A stretch of 64,000 nt of DNA, taken from contig NZ_JARXYX010000017.1 in assembly GCF_029893585.1 (NCBI RefSeq), forward strand, positions 124,001 to 188,000, given 5' to 3'. Numbering within the stretch: the first letter of the stretch is position 1; every line of letters starts with the position of its first letter. The position numbers and the translations under genes were made by a program. Origin of the DNA: Streptomyces sp. LBL (GTDB lineage Bacteria; Actinomycetota; Actinomycetes; Streptomycetales; Streptomycetaceae). Below the pieces are notes generated by a model, which was not told the origin of the DNA, ran no database searches, and worked only from the letters and a program-made list of their open reading frames with translations. This document shows, one piece after another, positions 7,790 through 18,619 of the stretch.

Positions 7790-8281
7790 TCAGTGGCCGC
7801 CCTGCTCCTTCAAGCGCTTGTACGACCGCTCGATCTCGGCCTCGGCATCCGCGCGGCCCACCCAGTTGGCGCCCTCGACGGACTTGCCGGGCTCAAGGTC
7901 CTTGTAGACCTCGAAGAAGTGCTGGATCTCCAGGCGGTCGAACTCGGAGACGTGGTGGATGTCCCGCAGGTGCTCCACGCGCGGGTCGTGCGCGGGGACG
8001 CACAGCAGCTTGTCGTCGCCGCCGGCCTCGTCCGTCATCCGGAACATGCCGATCGTGCGGCACTGGATGAGGCAGCCGGGGAAGGTCGGCTCGTCCAGGA
8101 TGACCAGCGCGTCCAGCGGGTCGCCGTCCTCGCCGAGGGTGTTCTCGACGAAGCCGTAGTCGGCCGGATAGCTGGTCGAGGTGAAGAGGCGACGGTCCAG
8201 GCGGATCCGACCGGTCTCGTGGTCCACCTCGTACTTGTTCCGTGAACCCTTCGGAATCTCGATCGTGACGTCGAACTCCAC
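7790..8281 (-). CDS. ppa: Inorganic pyrophosphatase (family I)
   Basis: A 163-residue soluble enzyme that hydrolyses pyrophosphate to two phosphates and so pulls biosynthetic reactions forward. The active-site signature DGDPLDALVI and the metal/phosphate contacts (PKGSRNKYE near the start, ADYGF) are all present. GTG at 8281 is chosen because GGAGGAG lies just upstream and because it gives the 163-residue length typical of Streptomyces; an upstream ATG at 8305 would add eight unconserved residues. It is divergent from the D,D-carboxypeptidase gene, with 85 bases between the two starts. Confidence 0.95.
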   Translation of the reverse strand: MEFDVTIEIPKGSRNKYEVDHETGRIRLDRRLFTSTSYPADYGFVENTLGEDGDPLDALVILDEPTFPGCLIQCRTIGMFRMTDEAGGDDKLLCVPAHDPRVEHLRDIHHVSEFDRLEIQHFFEVYKDLEPGKSVEGANWVGRADAEAEIERSYKRLKEQGGH

Positions 8282-8366
8282 CGGTGGCTCCTCCATGATC
8301 AGCACATAGTTCTGGTGGTTAAGTGTCCCTCACGCAGGTGTGTGATCGCGAAAGGGGCTGGTGGTC

Positions 8367-10121
8367 GTGCCAGAGCTGAGACCTTGGCGAGCCGCGGGAC
8401 CGCTTGCCACGCGGGTCGCGAACGCCGTACGACCGCGTCTGGCACGCGCCCGGAACGCCGTACGAACCCCTGTCACGCGCGCCGCGGACGCCGTGCGACC
8501 CGGTGTCACGCGGGTCGCGAACGCCCTACGAACCGGTGTCACGCGCGCCGCGAACGCCGCACGAACCGGTGTCACGCGCGCCGCGGACGCCGTACGCCCT
8601 CGCCTCACGAGCGCCGTCACGGCCGCGAAACCGCAGGTCGAGCGGCTGGCACGGGTTACGGGGCGGCAGTTCGCGCGGATCCCGAGGCCGAAGACCGTCA
8701 AGACCTGGCAGTACACCGCGACAGCCACCACCGCCGGGCTGGCGCTGGCCGCCTCCGTGGTGACCGTGACAGGCCCCTGGGACTCCACGGGTCAGCGTAA
8801 GGTCGAGCGGGACCGGGCGGTTGCCCTGCAGCGCACGGGTGGCGCAGATCACGAAGGCTCCTCCGGTACGGCGGGAGGGCAGCCCCGGCCCGCCCCCAGC
8901 GCGGCCTTCGTCCTCGCCGCCCTCGGCGGTGGCGCGCGCACCAGCACTTCGGCACCGACCGGTCAGGGTCTGTCCGCCGTTCTGCGACCGCTCCTGAAGG
9001 ACGCGGCGCTCGGCACCCGCCGTACCGCCGTAGTCGTGGACGTCGCCTCCGGCAGGCGTCTTTACGGCAGCGGCGCCGACACGGCCCTGACCCCCGCCTC
9101 CACCACGAAGATCGCCACCGCCGTGGCCGCGCTCTCCGCCCTGGGCGCCGACCACCGCCTCACCACCCGGGCCGCCCTCGAACCCGACACCAGGGAAGTC
9201 GTCCTCGTCGGCGGCGGCGACCCCACCCTCACCGCCCACCGGGACGCCGAGGGCTGGGCGAGCCTGCGCACCCTCGCGGACCGGACGGCCGCCGCCCTCA
9301 AGAAGCGCGACCTCCACGAGGTCACGCTCTCGTACGACGCCACCCTGTACGCCGGCCCCCGGCTTCACCCCATCGGAGTCAACGAGAACCTCGCCCCGGT
9401 CACCGCCCTGATGGCCGACGAGGCCCGCACGGACGGCTCCGCCGACGGCCCCGTGCTCCGTGTGACGGACCCGGAGGCGGACGCGACCCGCACGTTCGCC
9501 GCATTCCTCAAAGCCGACGGCATCCGGACCACCGCACCCGGCCCCTCCAAGGCGACGAACCGCGCCGAGTCCCTCGCCGCGGTCTCCTCACCCCCGCTCT
9601 CCGCCCTCGTCGAACGCATGCTCACCAACAGCGACAACGACATCGCCGAGGCCCTCGCCCGCCAGACGGCCGTCGCACGCGGCGAACGCGCCGACTTCGA
9701 CGGCGCGGGCAAGGCCATCGCCGCCCAGCTGACGAAACTCGCACTCCCCCTCAAGGGCGCCGCCTTCCACGACGGCAGCGGCCTCGACCGCGCCGACCGC
9801 CTCACCGCGAACCTGCTCACGGCGTTGCTGGTCACAGCGGGCGACCGCTCCCGCCCCGACCTCCGCCCCGCCCTCACCGGTCTCCCCGTGGCCGGCTTCA
9901 CCGGCACCCTGACCAGCCGCTACACCGAGGGCGCGGCGGGTCTCGTACGAGCGAAAACAGGCACCCTCAGCGGCGTGAACACCCTCGCCGGAACGGTCGT
10001 CGACCAGGACGGCCGCCTCCTGGCCTTCGCCTTCCTGACGTCGAACACGACGGATCCGGGGGCAGCCCAGGCGGCGCTGGACCGGACGGCGACGGCGTTG
10101 GCGGCGTGCGGCTGCCGCTGA
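8367..10121 (+). CDS. dacB: D-alanyl-D-alanine carboxypeptidase/endopeptidase (PBP4, DacB type) with hendecad-repeat N-terminus
   Basis: A 584-residue class C penicillin-binding protein that trims peptidoglycan stem peptides. The three catalytic motifs are present: S-x-x-K in ASTTKIA (Ser245, Lys248), SDN (422-424) and KTG (530-532). A single membrane segment near residues 115-135 precedes a low-complexity secreted linker. The cytoplasmic N-terminus is odd: residues about 15-91 are seven 11-residue repeats of the type TRAADAVRPGV, encoded by a 33-bp DNA array. GTG 8367 lies 9 bases after AAAGGGG; GTG 8361 is an alternative. Confidence 0.9.
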   Translation: MPELRPWRAAGPLATRVANAVRPRLARARNAVRTPVTRAADAVRPGVTRVANALRTGVTRAANAARTGVTRAADAVRPRLTSAVTAAKPQVERLARVTGRQFARIPRPKTVKTWQYTATATTAGLALAASVVTVTGPWDSTGQRKVERDRAVALQRTGGADHEGSSGTAGGQPRPAPSAAFVLAALGGGARTSTSAPTGQGLSAVLRPLLKDAALGTRRTAVVVDVASGRRLYGSGADTALTPASTTKIATAVAALSALGADHRLTTRAALEPDTREVVLVGGGDPTLTAHRDAEGWASLRTLADRTAAALKKRDLHEVTLSYDATLYAGPRLHPIGVNENLAPVTALMADEARTDGSADGPVLRVTDPEADATRTFAAFLKADGIRTTAPGPSKATNRAESLAAVSSPPLSALVERMLTNSDNDIAEALARQTAVARGERADFDGAGKAIAAQLTKLALPLKGAAFHDGSGLDRADRLTANLLTALLVTAGDRSRPDLRPALTGLPVAGFTGTLTSRYTEGAAGLVRAKTGTLSGVNTLAGTVVDQDGRLLAFAFLTSNTTDPGAAQAALDRTATALAACGCR

Positions 10122-10230
10122 CGCGGCCGACCGCGGCCGACCGCGGCCGGGGGATCCGTGCCTGGCGGACTGGCGGACTGGCGGACCGGCGCCTGGCGTA
10201 CAGGCGCTCGGCGTACAGGCCGCCCGCGGC
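10122..10230. repeat. Short tandem repeats downstream of the dacB-like gene
   Basis: Three copies of the decamer CGCGGCCGAC (10122-10149) are followed by three copies of a 9-mer around CTGGCGGA (10162-10188) and a looser pair of GGCGTACAGGC. The rest of the 223-base gap to 10345 holds no recognisable gene. Confidence 0.6.
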
Positions 10231-10344
10231 TGATCCGCCCGTGGTTCATCCGGCCCGCCGCGCCGGGTGCCGACCCGACGGGGCCCGGCAGCCGCCGACC
10301 TCCACGGCCTGCCCCAAGTGGGGCCGCTCACGTACGGTTGACGC

Positions 10345-11466
10345 ATGACGAGCATCGGTGGTGCCGAGATGGTCGACTGGAATCTCGCGGTGGCGACCGC
10401 GACCCGGCTCGTACGGCCGGGCCCCGACGTGAGCCGTGACGAGGCCCGGGCCGTCGTCGCGGAACTGCGCCGGCATGCCAAGACGGCGGAGGAACACGTC
10501 CGGGCCTTCACTCGTATGGGGACGGAAGAGACCCACGACACGCCCGTCCTCGTCGTCGACCGCCCCGGCTGGGTGCGGGCGAACGTCGCCGGGTTCCGGG
10601 AGATCCTCAAACCGCTCCTCGAGAAGATGCAGGAACGGCGCGGCAACACCCCGGGCGGCGCGGTCCTCGGTGCCGTCGGAGGCAAGGTGACCGGCGTCGA
10701 ACTCGGGATGCTGCTGTCCTTCCTGTCCTCCCGCGTCCTCGGCCAGTACGAGACCTTCGCCCCGGCCACCCGTGATCTCCCGGCGGCCGGGAACGGCGGC
10801 GGCCGGCTGCTCCTCGTCGCCCCGAACATCGTGCACGTGGAGCGCGAACTCGACGTGCAGCCCCACGACTTCCGGCTGTGGGTGTGCCTGCACGAGGAGA
10901 CGCACCGCACGCAGTTCACGGCCGTGCCCTGGCTGCGGGACCACCTGGAGGGCGAGATCCAGTCGTTCCTGGGGGAGACCGAGGTCGACCCCATGACCGT
11001 TCTGGAACGCGTCCGGGAGGCCGCCCAGTCCCTGGCCGGCGGACGGCCCGAGGGCGAGGAGGACGAGGGCAGGTCCCTCGTGGAACTCGTCCAGACGCCC
11101 GCCCAGCGGGAGATCCTCGGCCGCCTCACCGCCGTGATGTCCCTCCTGGAGGGCCACGCCGACTTCGTGATGGACGGAGTGGGTCCGCAGGTCGTGCCGA
11201 CCGTCGCGGAGATCCGCGAGAAGTTCCAGCAGCGCCGGGCCAAGGGCGCATCCCGGCTGGACATGGCGCTGCGCAAGCTGCTGGGTCTGGACGCCAAACT
11301 CCGGCAGTACCGTGACGGCGAACGCTTCGTACGGGCCGTCGTCGACGAGGTCGGCATGGACGGCTTCAACCGTGTCTGGACGTCCCCGAACACCCTTCCG
11401 ACGAAGGCGGAGATCGCCAAACCGGCGGACTGGGTCGCGCGGGTGCACCGCAGGGCCGAGCCGTGA
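10345..11466 (+). CDS. Zinc-dependent metalloprotease-like protein (DUF2342, zincin_2)
   Basis: A 373-residue actinobacterial protein with a HExxH zinc motif at residue 183 (LHEETHRTQF) and a second conserved acidic element (LLEGHADFVMDGVG) that likely supplies the third ligand. The family is often annotated as a coenzyme F420 biosynthesis-associated protein, but a role there is not established. ATG at 10345 lies after a short gap and gives MTSIGGAEMVDWNLAV, the usual family start. It has no signal peptide or membrane segment. It is followed by tilS, hpt and ftsH on the same strand, an order conserved in many actinobacteria. Confidence 0.88.
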   Translation: MTSIGGAEMVDWNLAVATATRLVRPGPDVSRDEARAVVAELRRHAKTAEEHVRAFTRMGTEETHDTPVLVVDRPGWVRANVAGFREILKPLLEKMQERRGNTPGGAVLGAVGGKVTGVELGMLLSFLSSRVLGQYETFAPATRDLPAAGNGGGRLLLVAPNIVHVERELDVQPHDFRLWVCLHEETHRTQFTAVPWLRDHLEGEIQSFLGETEVDPMTVLERVREAAQSLAGGRPEGEEDEGRSLVELVQTPAQREILGRLTAVMSLLEGHADFVMDGVGPQVVPTVAEIREKFQQRRAKGASRLDMALRKLLGLDAKLRQYRDGERFVRAVVDEVGMDGFNRVWTSPNTLPTKAEIAKPADWVARVHRRAEP

Positions 11467-11659
11467 ACCGGGTGCCGACGTCGTGAACGAAATTTGGCCG
11501 ACGGCAGGCGAACGCCCCTTCAATCACCCGTCCGAGGGACCGTGAGCGAGGGGTAGGCGTGCGATGCTCGGGGAACGGCCCGGTTCTGTCACCATCTACA
11601 CACTCTGAGTGACCGAACGTCGGGCTCACCCCCCGACAACTTCATGAAGGGAACCGGAC

Positions 11660-12808
11660 ATGGGTCCCCATCCTGCGGTCGCGGCGATACGCCTGGCGGT
11701 CCGCCGCGTCCTCCACGACATCCTCACCGAACACAGCCGTACGACCGAACACAGAAATACGCCCGGACACAGCCGTACACCCGGACAGCCCACCGCCCCC
11801 GAAGCCGCCCCGCGCGGCGCCGCGTACGAGATCCCGGGCGACGCCTTGTACGAGCGCCCGCACGACATCCCGAACGAGCGCCCGCCGGCGCCGCTCGTGT
11901 TCGTGGCGTGCTCCGGCGGCGCCGACTCCATGGCGCTCGCCTCCGCCCTCGCGTTCGAGGCCCCCAGGCTCGGCATCCGCGCCGGTGGCGTCACCGTCGA
12001 CCACCGCCTGCAGCCCGGTTCCGACCTGCGCGCCGAGGAAGTCGTGCTGCGTCTGCGGCAACTCGGCCTGGACCCCGTCGAGTCCACCGCGGTGACCGTC
12101 GGCCGCGAGGGCGGCCCCGAGGCCGCCGCCCGGGACGCCCGCTACGCCGCACTCGACGCCGCGGCCGAACGCCACGGCGCCACCACCGTGCTGCTCGGCC
12201 ACACCCGGGACGACCAGGCCGAAACCGTCCTGCTCGGCCTCGCCCGCGGCTCCGGCATCCGCTCCCTGTCCGGAATGGCGGCCGTCTCCGGGAGACCGGG
12301 GGCCGCCCGCCGCTACCGTCGCCCCTTCCTCCAACTCGACCGGCAGACCGTCCGGAAGGCCTGCATGGTTCAGTCCCTGCCCGTCTGGGACGACCCGCAC
12401 AACACCGACCCGGCGTACACCCGCTCCCGGCTGCGCCACGAGGGCCTGCCCGCACTGGAGAAGGCGCTCGGCAAGGGCGTCGTCGAGGCCCTCGCCCGTA
12501 CGGCCCAGCTCTCCCGCGACGACGCCGACGCCCTCGACGCCTGGGCGGGCCAGGCCGAGGCCTCCGTACGGGACACCACCGGCGTCCTGGTGTGCGCCAG
12601 GCTGTACGCGCTGCCGCCCGCGGTGCGCCGCCGCATCCTGCGCCGCGCCGCCATCGAGGCCGGCGCCCCGGCCGGTTCCCTCTTCGCCCGGCACATCGAG
12701 GAGATCGACCGGCTGATCACCGGCTGGCGCGGTCAGGGAGCCATCAATCTCCCCGGCAGAGTCGTCGCCCAGCGGCAGGGTGGCAGACTGGTGATTCGGC
12801 AAGGCTGA
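11660..12808 (+). CDS. tilS: tRNA(Ile)-lysidine synthetase
   Basis: A 382-residue enzyme that adds lysine to C34 of the CAU-anticodon isoleucine tRNA, changing its codon and amino-acid identity. The P-loop SGGADS is at residues 85-90, and the N-type ATP pyrophosphatase fold continues with GHTRDDQAETVLLGLARGSG. Residues about 25-76, between the first helix and the P-loop strand, are an unusual insertion of near-repeats (HSRTTEHRNTPGHSRTPGQ, then YEIPGDALYERPHDIPNERP) that normal TilS proteins lack. ATG 11660 follows GAAGGGAACC. It belongs to the tilS-hpt-ftsH group. Confidence 0.93.
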   Translation: MGPHPAVAAIRLAVRRVLHDILTEHSRTTEHRNTPGHSRTPGQPTAPEAAPRGAAYEIPGDALYERPHDIPNERPPAPLVFVACSGGADSMALASALAFEAPRLGIRAGGVTVDHRLQPGSDLRAEEVVLRLRQLGLDPVESTAVTVGREGGPEAAARDARYAALDAAAERHGATTVLLGHTRDDQAETVLLGLARGSGIRSLSGMAAVSGRPGAARRYRRPFLQLDRQTVRKACMVQSLPVWDDPHNTDPAYTRSRLRHEGLPALEKALGKGVVEALARTAQLSRDDADALDAWAGQAEASVRDTTGVLVCARLYALPPAVRRRILRRAAIEAGAPAGSLFARHIEEIDRLITGWRGQGAINLPGRVVAQRQGGRLVIRQG

Positions 12809-12878
12809 TTCCGGAGGCCGCCGACGGATCGCCGGCGCGGCTCGTGGGCGGTCCGAACGGCCGGTTGGACAACCGAAA

Positions 12879-13442
12879 GTGATGCGGGTGGACGCGAAAG
12901 ACATGGGCACCGACCTCAAAGAGGTGCTCATCACCAAGGAAGAGATCGACGCGAAACTGGTCGAGCTGGCCGCGAAGATCGACGCGGAGTACGCGGACAA
13001 GGACCTGCTGATCGTCGGTGTCCTCAAGGGCGCGGTGATGGTCATGGCGGACCTCGCCCGGGCGCTGTCCACCCCCGTCACGATGGACTGGATGGCGGTG
13101 TCCTCGTACGGCGCCGGCACCCAGTCCTCCGGTGTGGTGCGGATCCTCAAGGACCTCGACACCGACATCAAGGGCAAGCACGTCCTGATCGTCGAGGACA
13201 TCATCGACTCCGGGCTGACCCTGTCCTGGCTGCTCTCCAACCTCGGCTCGCGGGAGCCCGCCTCCCTCAAGGTGTGCACCCTGCTGCGCAAGCCCGATGC
13301 CGCCAAGGTCGCCATCGACGTGGAGTGGGTGGGCTTCGACATCCCGAACGAGTTCGTCGTCGGATACGGCCTCGACTACGCCGAGAAGTACCGAAACCTC
13401 CCATTCGTCGGTACGCTCGCGCCTCACGTCTACGGCGGCTGA
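12879..13442 (+). CDS. hpt: Hypoxanthine(-guanine) phosphoribosyltransferase
   Basis: A 187-residue purine-salvage enzyme that joins hypoxanthine or guanine to PRPP. The PRPP-binding loop is clear (VLIVEDIIDSGLTL), as are the flexible-loop motif SSYGAGTQSSG and the base-specificity C-terminus FVVGYGLDYAEKYRNLP. The GTG at 12879 and the next ATG are adjacent codons, so the start could be either. It sits 70 bases after tilS and before ftsH. Confidence 0.94.
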   Translation: MMRVDAKDMGTDLKEVLITKEEIDAKLVELAAKIDAEYADKDLLIVGVLKGAVMVMADLARALSTPVTMDWMAVSSYGAGTQSSGVVRILKDLDTDIKGKHVLIVEDIIDSGLTLSWLLSNLGSREPASLKVCTLLRKPDAAKVAIDVEWVGFDIPNEFVVGYGLDYAEKYRNLPFVGTLAPHVYGG

Positions 13443-13627
13443 GCCAGATAGCCCAAGCCCTGTAAGACGATCGGGAACCCCAGCGGGTTTCGCGCCGTTG
13501 GAGCATTCAGACGGGTTCGCGAAGCCCTCCCGTGCGGCTTCGGTCCACAATGCTGGGGTACCGTCACAAGAACTGTCTTATCAAACTCACTATGGCAGGA
13601 GGGACGGGGCGGCACCGCTCCGTATGG

Positions 13628-15667
<2,040 letters not shown>

Positions 15668-15822
15668 ATCTCCCGGTCCTTCGGATCCCGGTGACCTCAC
15701 CACAGGCCCGGAATGGATGCCGCGTCCCCCAAGGTTCTAGCCTGGGGGGCGCGGCATTTGTGTATGCCCGAGGACGAGGAGCGTGGCCCACACACGCGAC
15801 AGGCACAGGAACGAGGCACCAC

Positions 15823-16428
15823 ATGACCGACCCGGTGACGCTGGACGGCGAGGGCTCGATCGGCGAGTTCGACGAGAAGCGGGCCGAGAACGCCGTACGC
15901 GAACTGCTGATCGCGGTCGGCGAGGACCCGGACCGCGAGGGCCTGAAGGAGACGCCGGCGCGGGTGGCGCGGGCGTATCAGGAGATATTCGCGGGGCTGA
16001 CGCAGAAGCCGGAGGATGTGCTGACCACGACGTTCGACGCGGGGCACGACGAGATGGTGCTCGTGAAGGACATCGAGGTGTACTCGACGTGTGAGCACCA
16101 TCTCGTGCCGTTCAGGGGCGTCGCTCATGTCGGCTACATCCCGGCCACCACCGGCAAGATCACCGGCCTGTCCAAGCTGGCCCGCCTCGTGGACGTCTAC
16201 GCTCGCCGCCCCCAGGTGCAGGAACGACTGACCACACAGATCGCGGACTCCCTGATGAAGATCCTGGAGCCGCGCGGTGTCATCGTCGTCGTGGAGTGCG
16301 AACACATGTGCATGTCGATGCGCGGTATCCGCAAGCCCGGTGCCAAGACGCTGACGTCAGCCGTGCGCGGGCAGTTGCGGGACGCAGCCACCCGCGCTGA
16401 GGCGATGAGCCTCATCATGGCCCGCTAG
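15823..16428 (+). CDS. folE: GTP cyclohydrolase I
   Basis: A 201-residue enzyme that performs the first step of folate synthesis, turning GTP into dihydroneopterin triphosphate. The zinc and catalytic residues are visible in YSTCEHHLVPF and ECEHMCMSMRG, and GKITGLSKLARLVD is also conserved. ATG 15823 is preceded by GGAACGAGG. Its TAG stop at 16426-16428 coincides with the left boundary of the IS630 relic. Removing the relic at the flanking TA dinucleotides would restore CGC-TAC-TAG, one codon longer. The gene's folate partners resume on the minus strand at 18008-20679. Confidence 0.95.
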   Translation: MTDPVTLDGEGSIGEFDEKRAENAVRELLIAVGEDPDREGLKETPARVARAYQEIFAGLTQKPEDVLTTTFDAGHDEMVLVKDIEVYSTCEHHLVPFRGVAHVGYIPATTGKITGLSKLARLVDVYARRPQVQERLTTQIADSLMKILEPRGVIVVVECEHMCMSMRGIRKPGAKTLTSAVRGQLRDAATRAEAMSLIMAR

Positions 16429-16440
16429 TGCCGCGACAGG

Positions 16441-17321
16441 CTATGTTCGCCCCGTCGCGACGCCTGGCACGCACTCCCGGCAGTTGTCCATCACCAGCAC
16501 TACGGTCTCGGCGTCGGGGTAGTCCATGTTCAGCAGCTGTTTGACCTGGCCGGCCCAGTCGGTCCGGGTCCGCTGGGACAGTGCCTGAACGCGGCGTCGG
16601 CCGCGCAGGGGTTCGACCCATACGAAGATGGAGTACGTGCCGCAGCGGATGTACTCGCTGTCCTGGCGGGCGTCGTGACCGGGGCGGGCTGGGAGCGGGT
16701 CGCGGGCATGGTCGAGGAGTTGGTAGGGCTTCTCGTCCATGCACACCACCGGACGTGCCGGGTCGTAGGGCCGGGCATGGACGGCGAGCACGTCTTCCAT
16801 CCGGGCCGCGAACTCCGCGTTCGCCCGTGGCGGGATGGTCCAGCACTTTCTCAGGTGAGGGCGCAGTTCCGTTTTTTTAAGACCCGCCCGATGGTGGAGT
16901 GGTCCAGGTCGGGGATGTCCTCGGCCAGCGCGACGTGCTTCTCCAGCAGCCGCAGCGACCACCGGGTATGGCCCTGGGGCGGCTGTGAGCACGCCAGCGC
17001 GATCAGCCGGGCTTCGACCTCGTCCGTCACCGGCGAGGGCACCGGCGGAAGGTCGCGCATCTTCCGCGCGATCGTGGCGTGAATATCGCCACCGGTCTCG
17101 GCGAAACGCTTGGCGACCAGCCGTAACGTCTCACCGGAGACGTTGAGCCGGGCCGCGATCACCGCCTTGGAATCCACGTGACCCACCGAGGTGTCCAGTG
17201 CAAGCAGTACCCGCGCACGCATGATCATCGAGGCCCGACGAACACCCGTCGTGGTCACCCGGACCAACTCTTCACGATCCTGCGCGGTCAGCCTGACCGG
17301 CCGCTTCTTCTGCGAACCCAC
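16441..17321 (-). pseudogene. IS630-family transposase, two frames joined by an A7 run, 3' end lost
   Basis: Frame one starts near GTG 17321 (GSQKKRPVRLTAQDREELV), carries two helix-turn-helix regions (KAVIAARLNVSGETLRLVAK) and stops at 16851 after GRVLKKRNCALT. The protein continues in the -1 frame from the A7 run at 16872-16878 as LKKTELRPHLRKCW, then VVCMDEKPYQLL with the first catalytic Asp, and VVLVMDN with the second Asp at about 16490. The third catalytic acidic residue and the domain end are absent; the frame closes on the unrelated tail CRECVPGVATG. It is non-functional as it stands. Confidence 0.85.
16866..16880 (-). other. Canonical -1 slippery heptamer in the transposase relic
   Basis: On the coding strand the zero frame reads GTC TTA AAA AAA CGG, so the last A of TTA plus two AAA codons form A_AAA_AAA in the exact phase for tandem -1 slippage. 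The zero-frame stop TGA follows within about seven codons, and the -1 frame continues the transposase. This matches programmed frameshifting as used by many IS elements. Confidence 0.6.
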
Positions 17322-17461
17322 AACGACGGTCCCGTCTGGTGAAAGGGAAGGAACCCACCAGACACCAGTCTCCCCAGACACGCCATAACCAAGCAGCGAC
17401 GCCCTACTAGCTGTTCTGTCCACGGAGGTTGGTGATGGCTTCCTGATCGCCGGGCGGGTCG

Positions 17462-17950
17462 TCACGCCGCCGAGGTCGCCCCCGTGTTGTTGTCGTCGTC
17501 GTCCTCCGGGAGCTTGCAGACCCGCTCCAGGAAGATGGCGGCCGCTATGACGGCGATGCCCGCCAGGACCGAGAAGCCGGCGGAGATGGCCTGGTCGCGG
17601 CGGGCGGGGATGTCGAGGGACTCCAGGAGGAAGACGCCGGTGCCGCCGTACATCCCGGAGACCAGGGCGGCGACCAGAGCGCTGGCCTGACCGAAGACGA
17701 CCGCGCGGGCCGCCATCAGGGGGTCGACGCCCTTGGCCTCGGGCCGGCGCTCGCGCTGGGCCTTGAGGCGGGCGCGGATCGAGAGCGCCGTGGAGAGCAG
17801 AATGACGGCGATCACGGCCAGGACGATGGGGGCGGCCAGGGGGACGCTGGGCAGGGTCCCGACCGAGTTCCACAGGCGGGCGCCCGCCCAGGACAGGATC
17901 CCGGCGACGACGAACACGCCGGCCAGCACCCTGATACGTAGCTCTCTCAC
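17462..17950 (-). CDS. DUF3180 membrane protein
   Basis: A 162-residue protein with four predicted membrane segments (VLAGVFVVAGILSWAGARL; PLAAPIVLAVIAVILLSTAL; a third around VFGQASALVAALVSGMY; AISAGFSVLAGIAVIAAAIF) and an acidic cytoplasmic tail (PEDDDDNN). The family is actinobacterial and of unknown function, and is typically found next to folK, as here, where it is the last gene of the minus-strand folate run. GTG 17950 is the start. The IS relic lies between this gene and folE. Confidence 0.85.
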   Translation of the reverse strand: MRELRIRVLAGVFVVAGILSWAGARLWNSVGTLPSVPLAAPIVLAVIAVILLSTALSIRARLKAQRERRPEAKGVDPLMAARAVVFGQASALVAALVSGMYGGTGVFLLESLDIPARRDQAISAGFSVLAGIAVIAAAIFLERVCKLPEDDDDNNTGATSAA

Positions 17951-18007
17951 GGTGTCCCTTCAGCTCCCCCGAGGTCCTTCCGACTGTGGCCGTCTTGACC
18001 TTAACGG

Positions 18008-18619
18008 CTATTCGGGCAGCCGAAGTTCCAGGTCCTCGCGTGCTTCGACGCCGTCCCGGGCGACCGAGCCGAGGAGATCGGCGACCGGGCCGCGGCCGGG
18101 CAACTGGGCCTCGGGCTCCACGTCGTGCCAGGGGGCCAGGACAAAGGCGCGTTCGTGAGCGTGCGGGTGGGGGAGGGTCAGTTGCGGGTCGGCGGCGACG
18201 ACATCGGCGTACGCCACGATGTCGACGTCGAGGGTGCGTGCGCCCCAGCGCTCGTCGCGGACGCGGTGGAAGGCATCCTCGACCGCGTGCGCCCGCTCCA
18301 GGAGGGAGGACGGGGGCAGGGTCGTCTTGAGGACCACGACCGCGTTGAAGTACGAGGGCTGACTGCCGGGCTCGACGCCCCAGGGCTCCGTCTCGTACAC
18401 CGGGGAGACGGCCTTGATGCGGACGCCCGGGGTGTCCTCCAGGGCGTCGATGGCGCCCTGCAGCGTCTCCAGACGGTTGCCGAGGTTGGAGCCCAGGGAG
18501 AGCACGGCCCGTTTCGGATTGTGGAGGGTGGTGTCGGCGGCGTCGACCTGCTCGACGACGGAGGCGGGTACCGGCTGTACGGTCGGGTCGCTGTGCCCCG
18601 TGGTGAAGAACGCGGTCAT
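18008..18619 (-). CDS. folK: 2-amino-4-hydroxy-6-hydroxymethyldihydropteridine pyrophosphokinase
   Basis: A 203-residue folate enzyme that transfers pyrophosphate from ATP to 6-hydroxymethyl-dihydropterin. The signatures are LSLGSNLGNRLETL, SPVYETEPWG and the loop RWGARTLDVDIVAY with its catalytic Arg and Asp residues. About 35 residues precede the fold (MTAFFTTGHSDPTVQPVPAS), a common Streptomyces extension. ATG 18619 overlaps the folB stop codon by four bases (ATGA), so the two are translationally coupled. Confidence 0.95.
   Translation of the reverse strand: MTAFFTTGHSDPTVQPVPASVVEQVDAADTTLHNPKRAVLSLGSNLGNRLETLQGAIDALEDTPGVRIKAVSPVYETEPWGVEPGSQPSYFNAVVVLKTTLPPSSLLERAHAVEDAFHRVRDERWGARTLDVDIVAYADVVAADPQLTLPHPHAHERAFVLAPWHDVEPEAQLPGRGPVADLLGSVARDGVEAREDLELRLPE

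Larger units (their letters stand above)
16429..17404. mobile_element. IS630-type insertion sequence relic
   Basis: The region between TA dinucleotides at 16426-16427 and 17405-17406 holds a broken DDE transposase. The outer ends, read inward, share a loose terminal similarity: GTGCCGCGACAGGCTATG on the folE side, and GGGCGTCGC followed by GGTTATG on the other. TA target duplication is the hallmark of the IS630/Tc1 superfamily. About 90 or more C-terminal codons of the transposase are missing, so the copy cannot move by itself. Confidence 0.7.
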
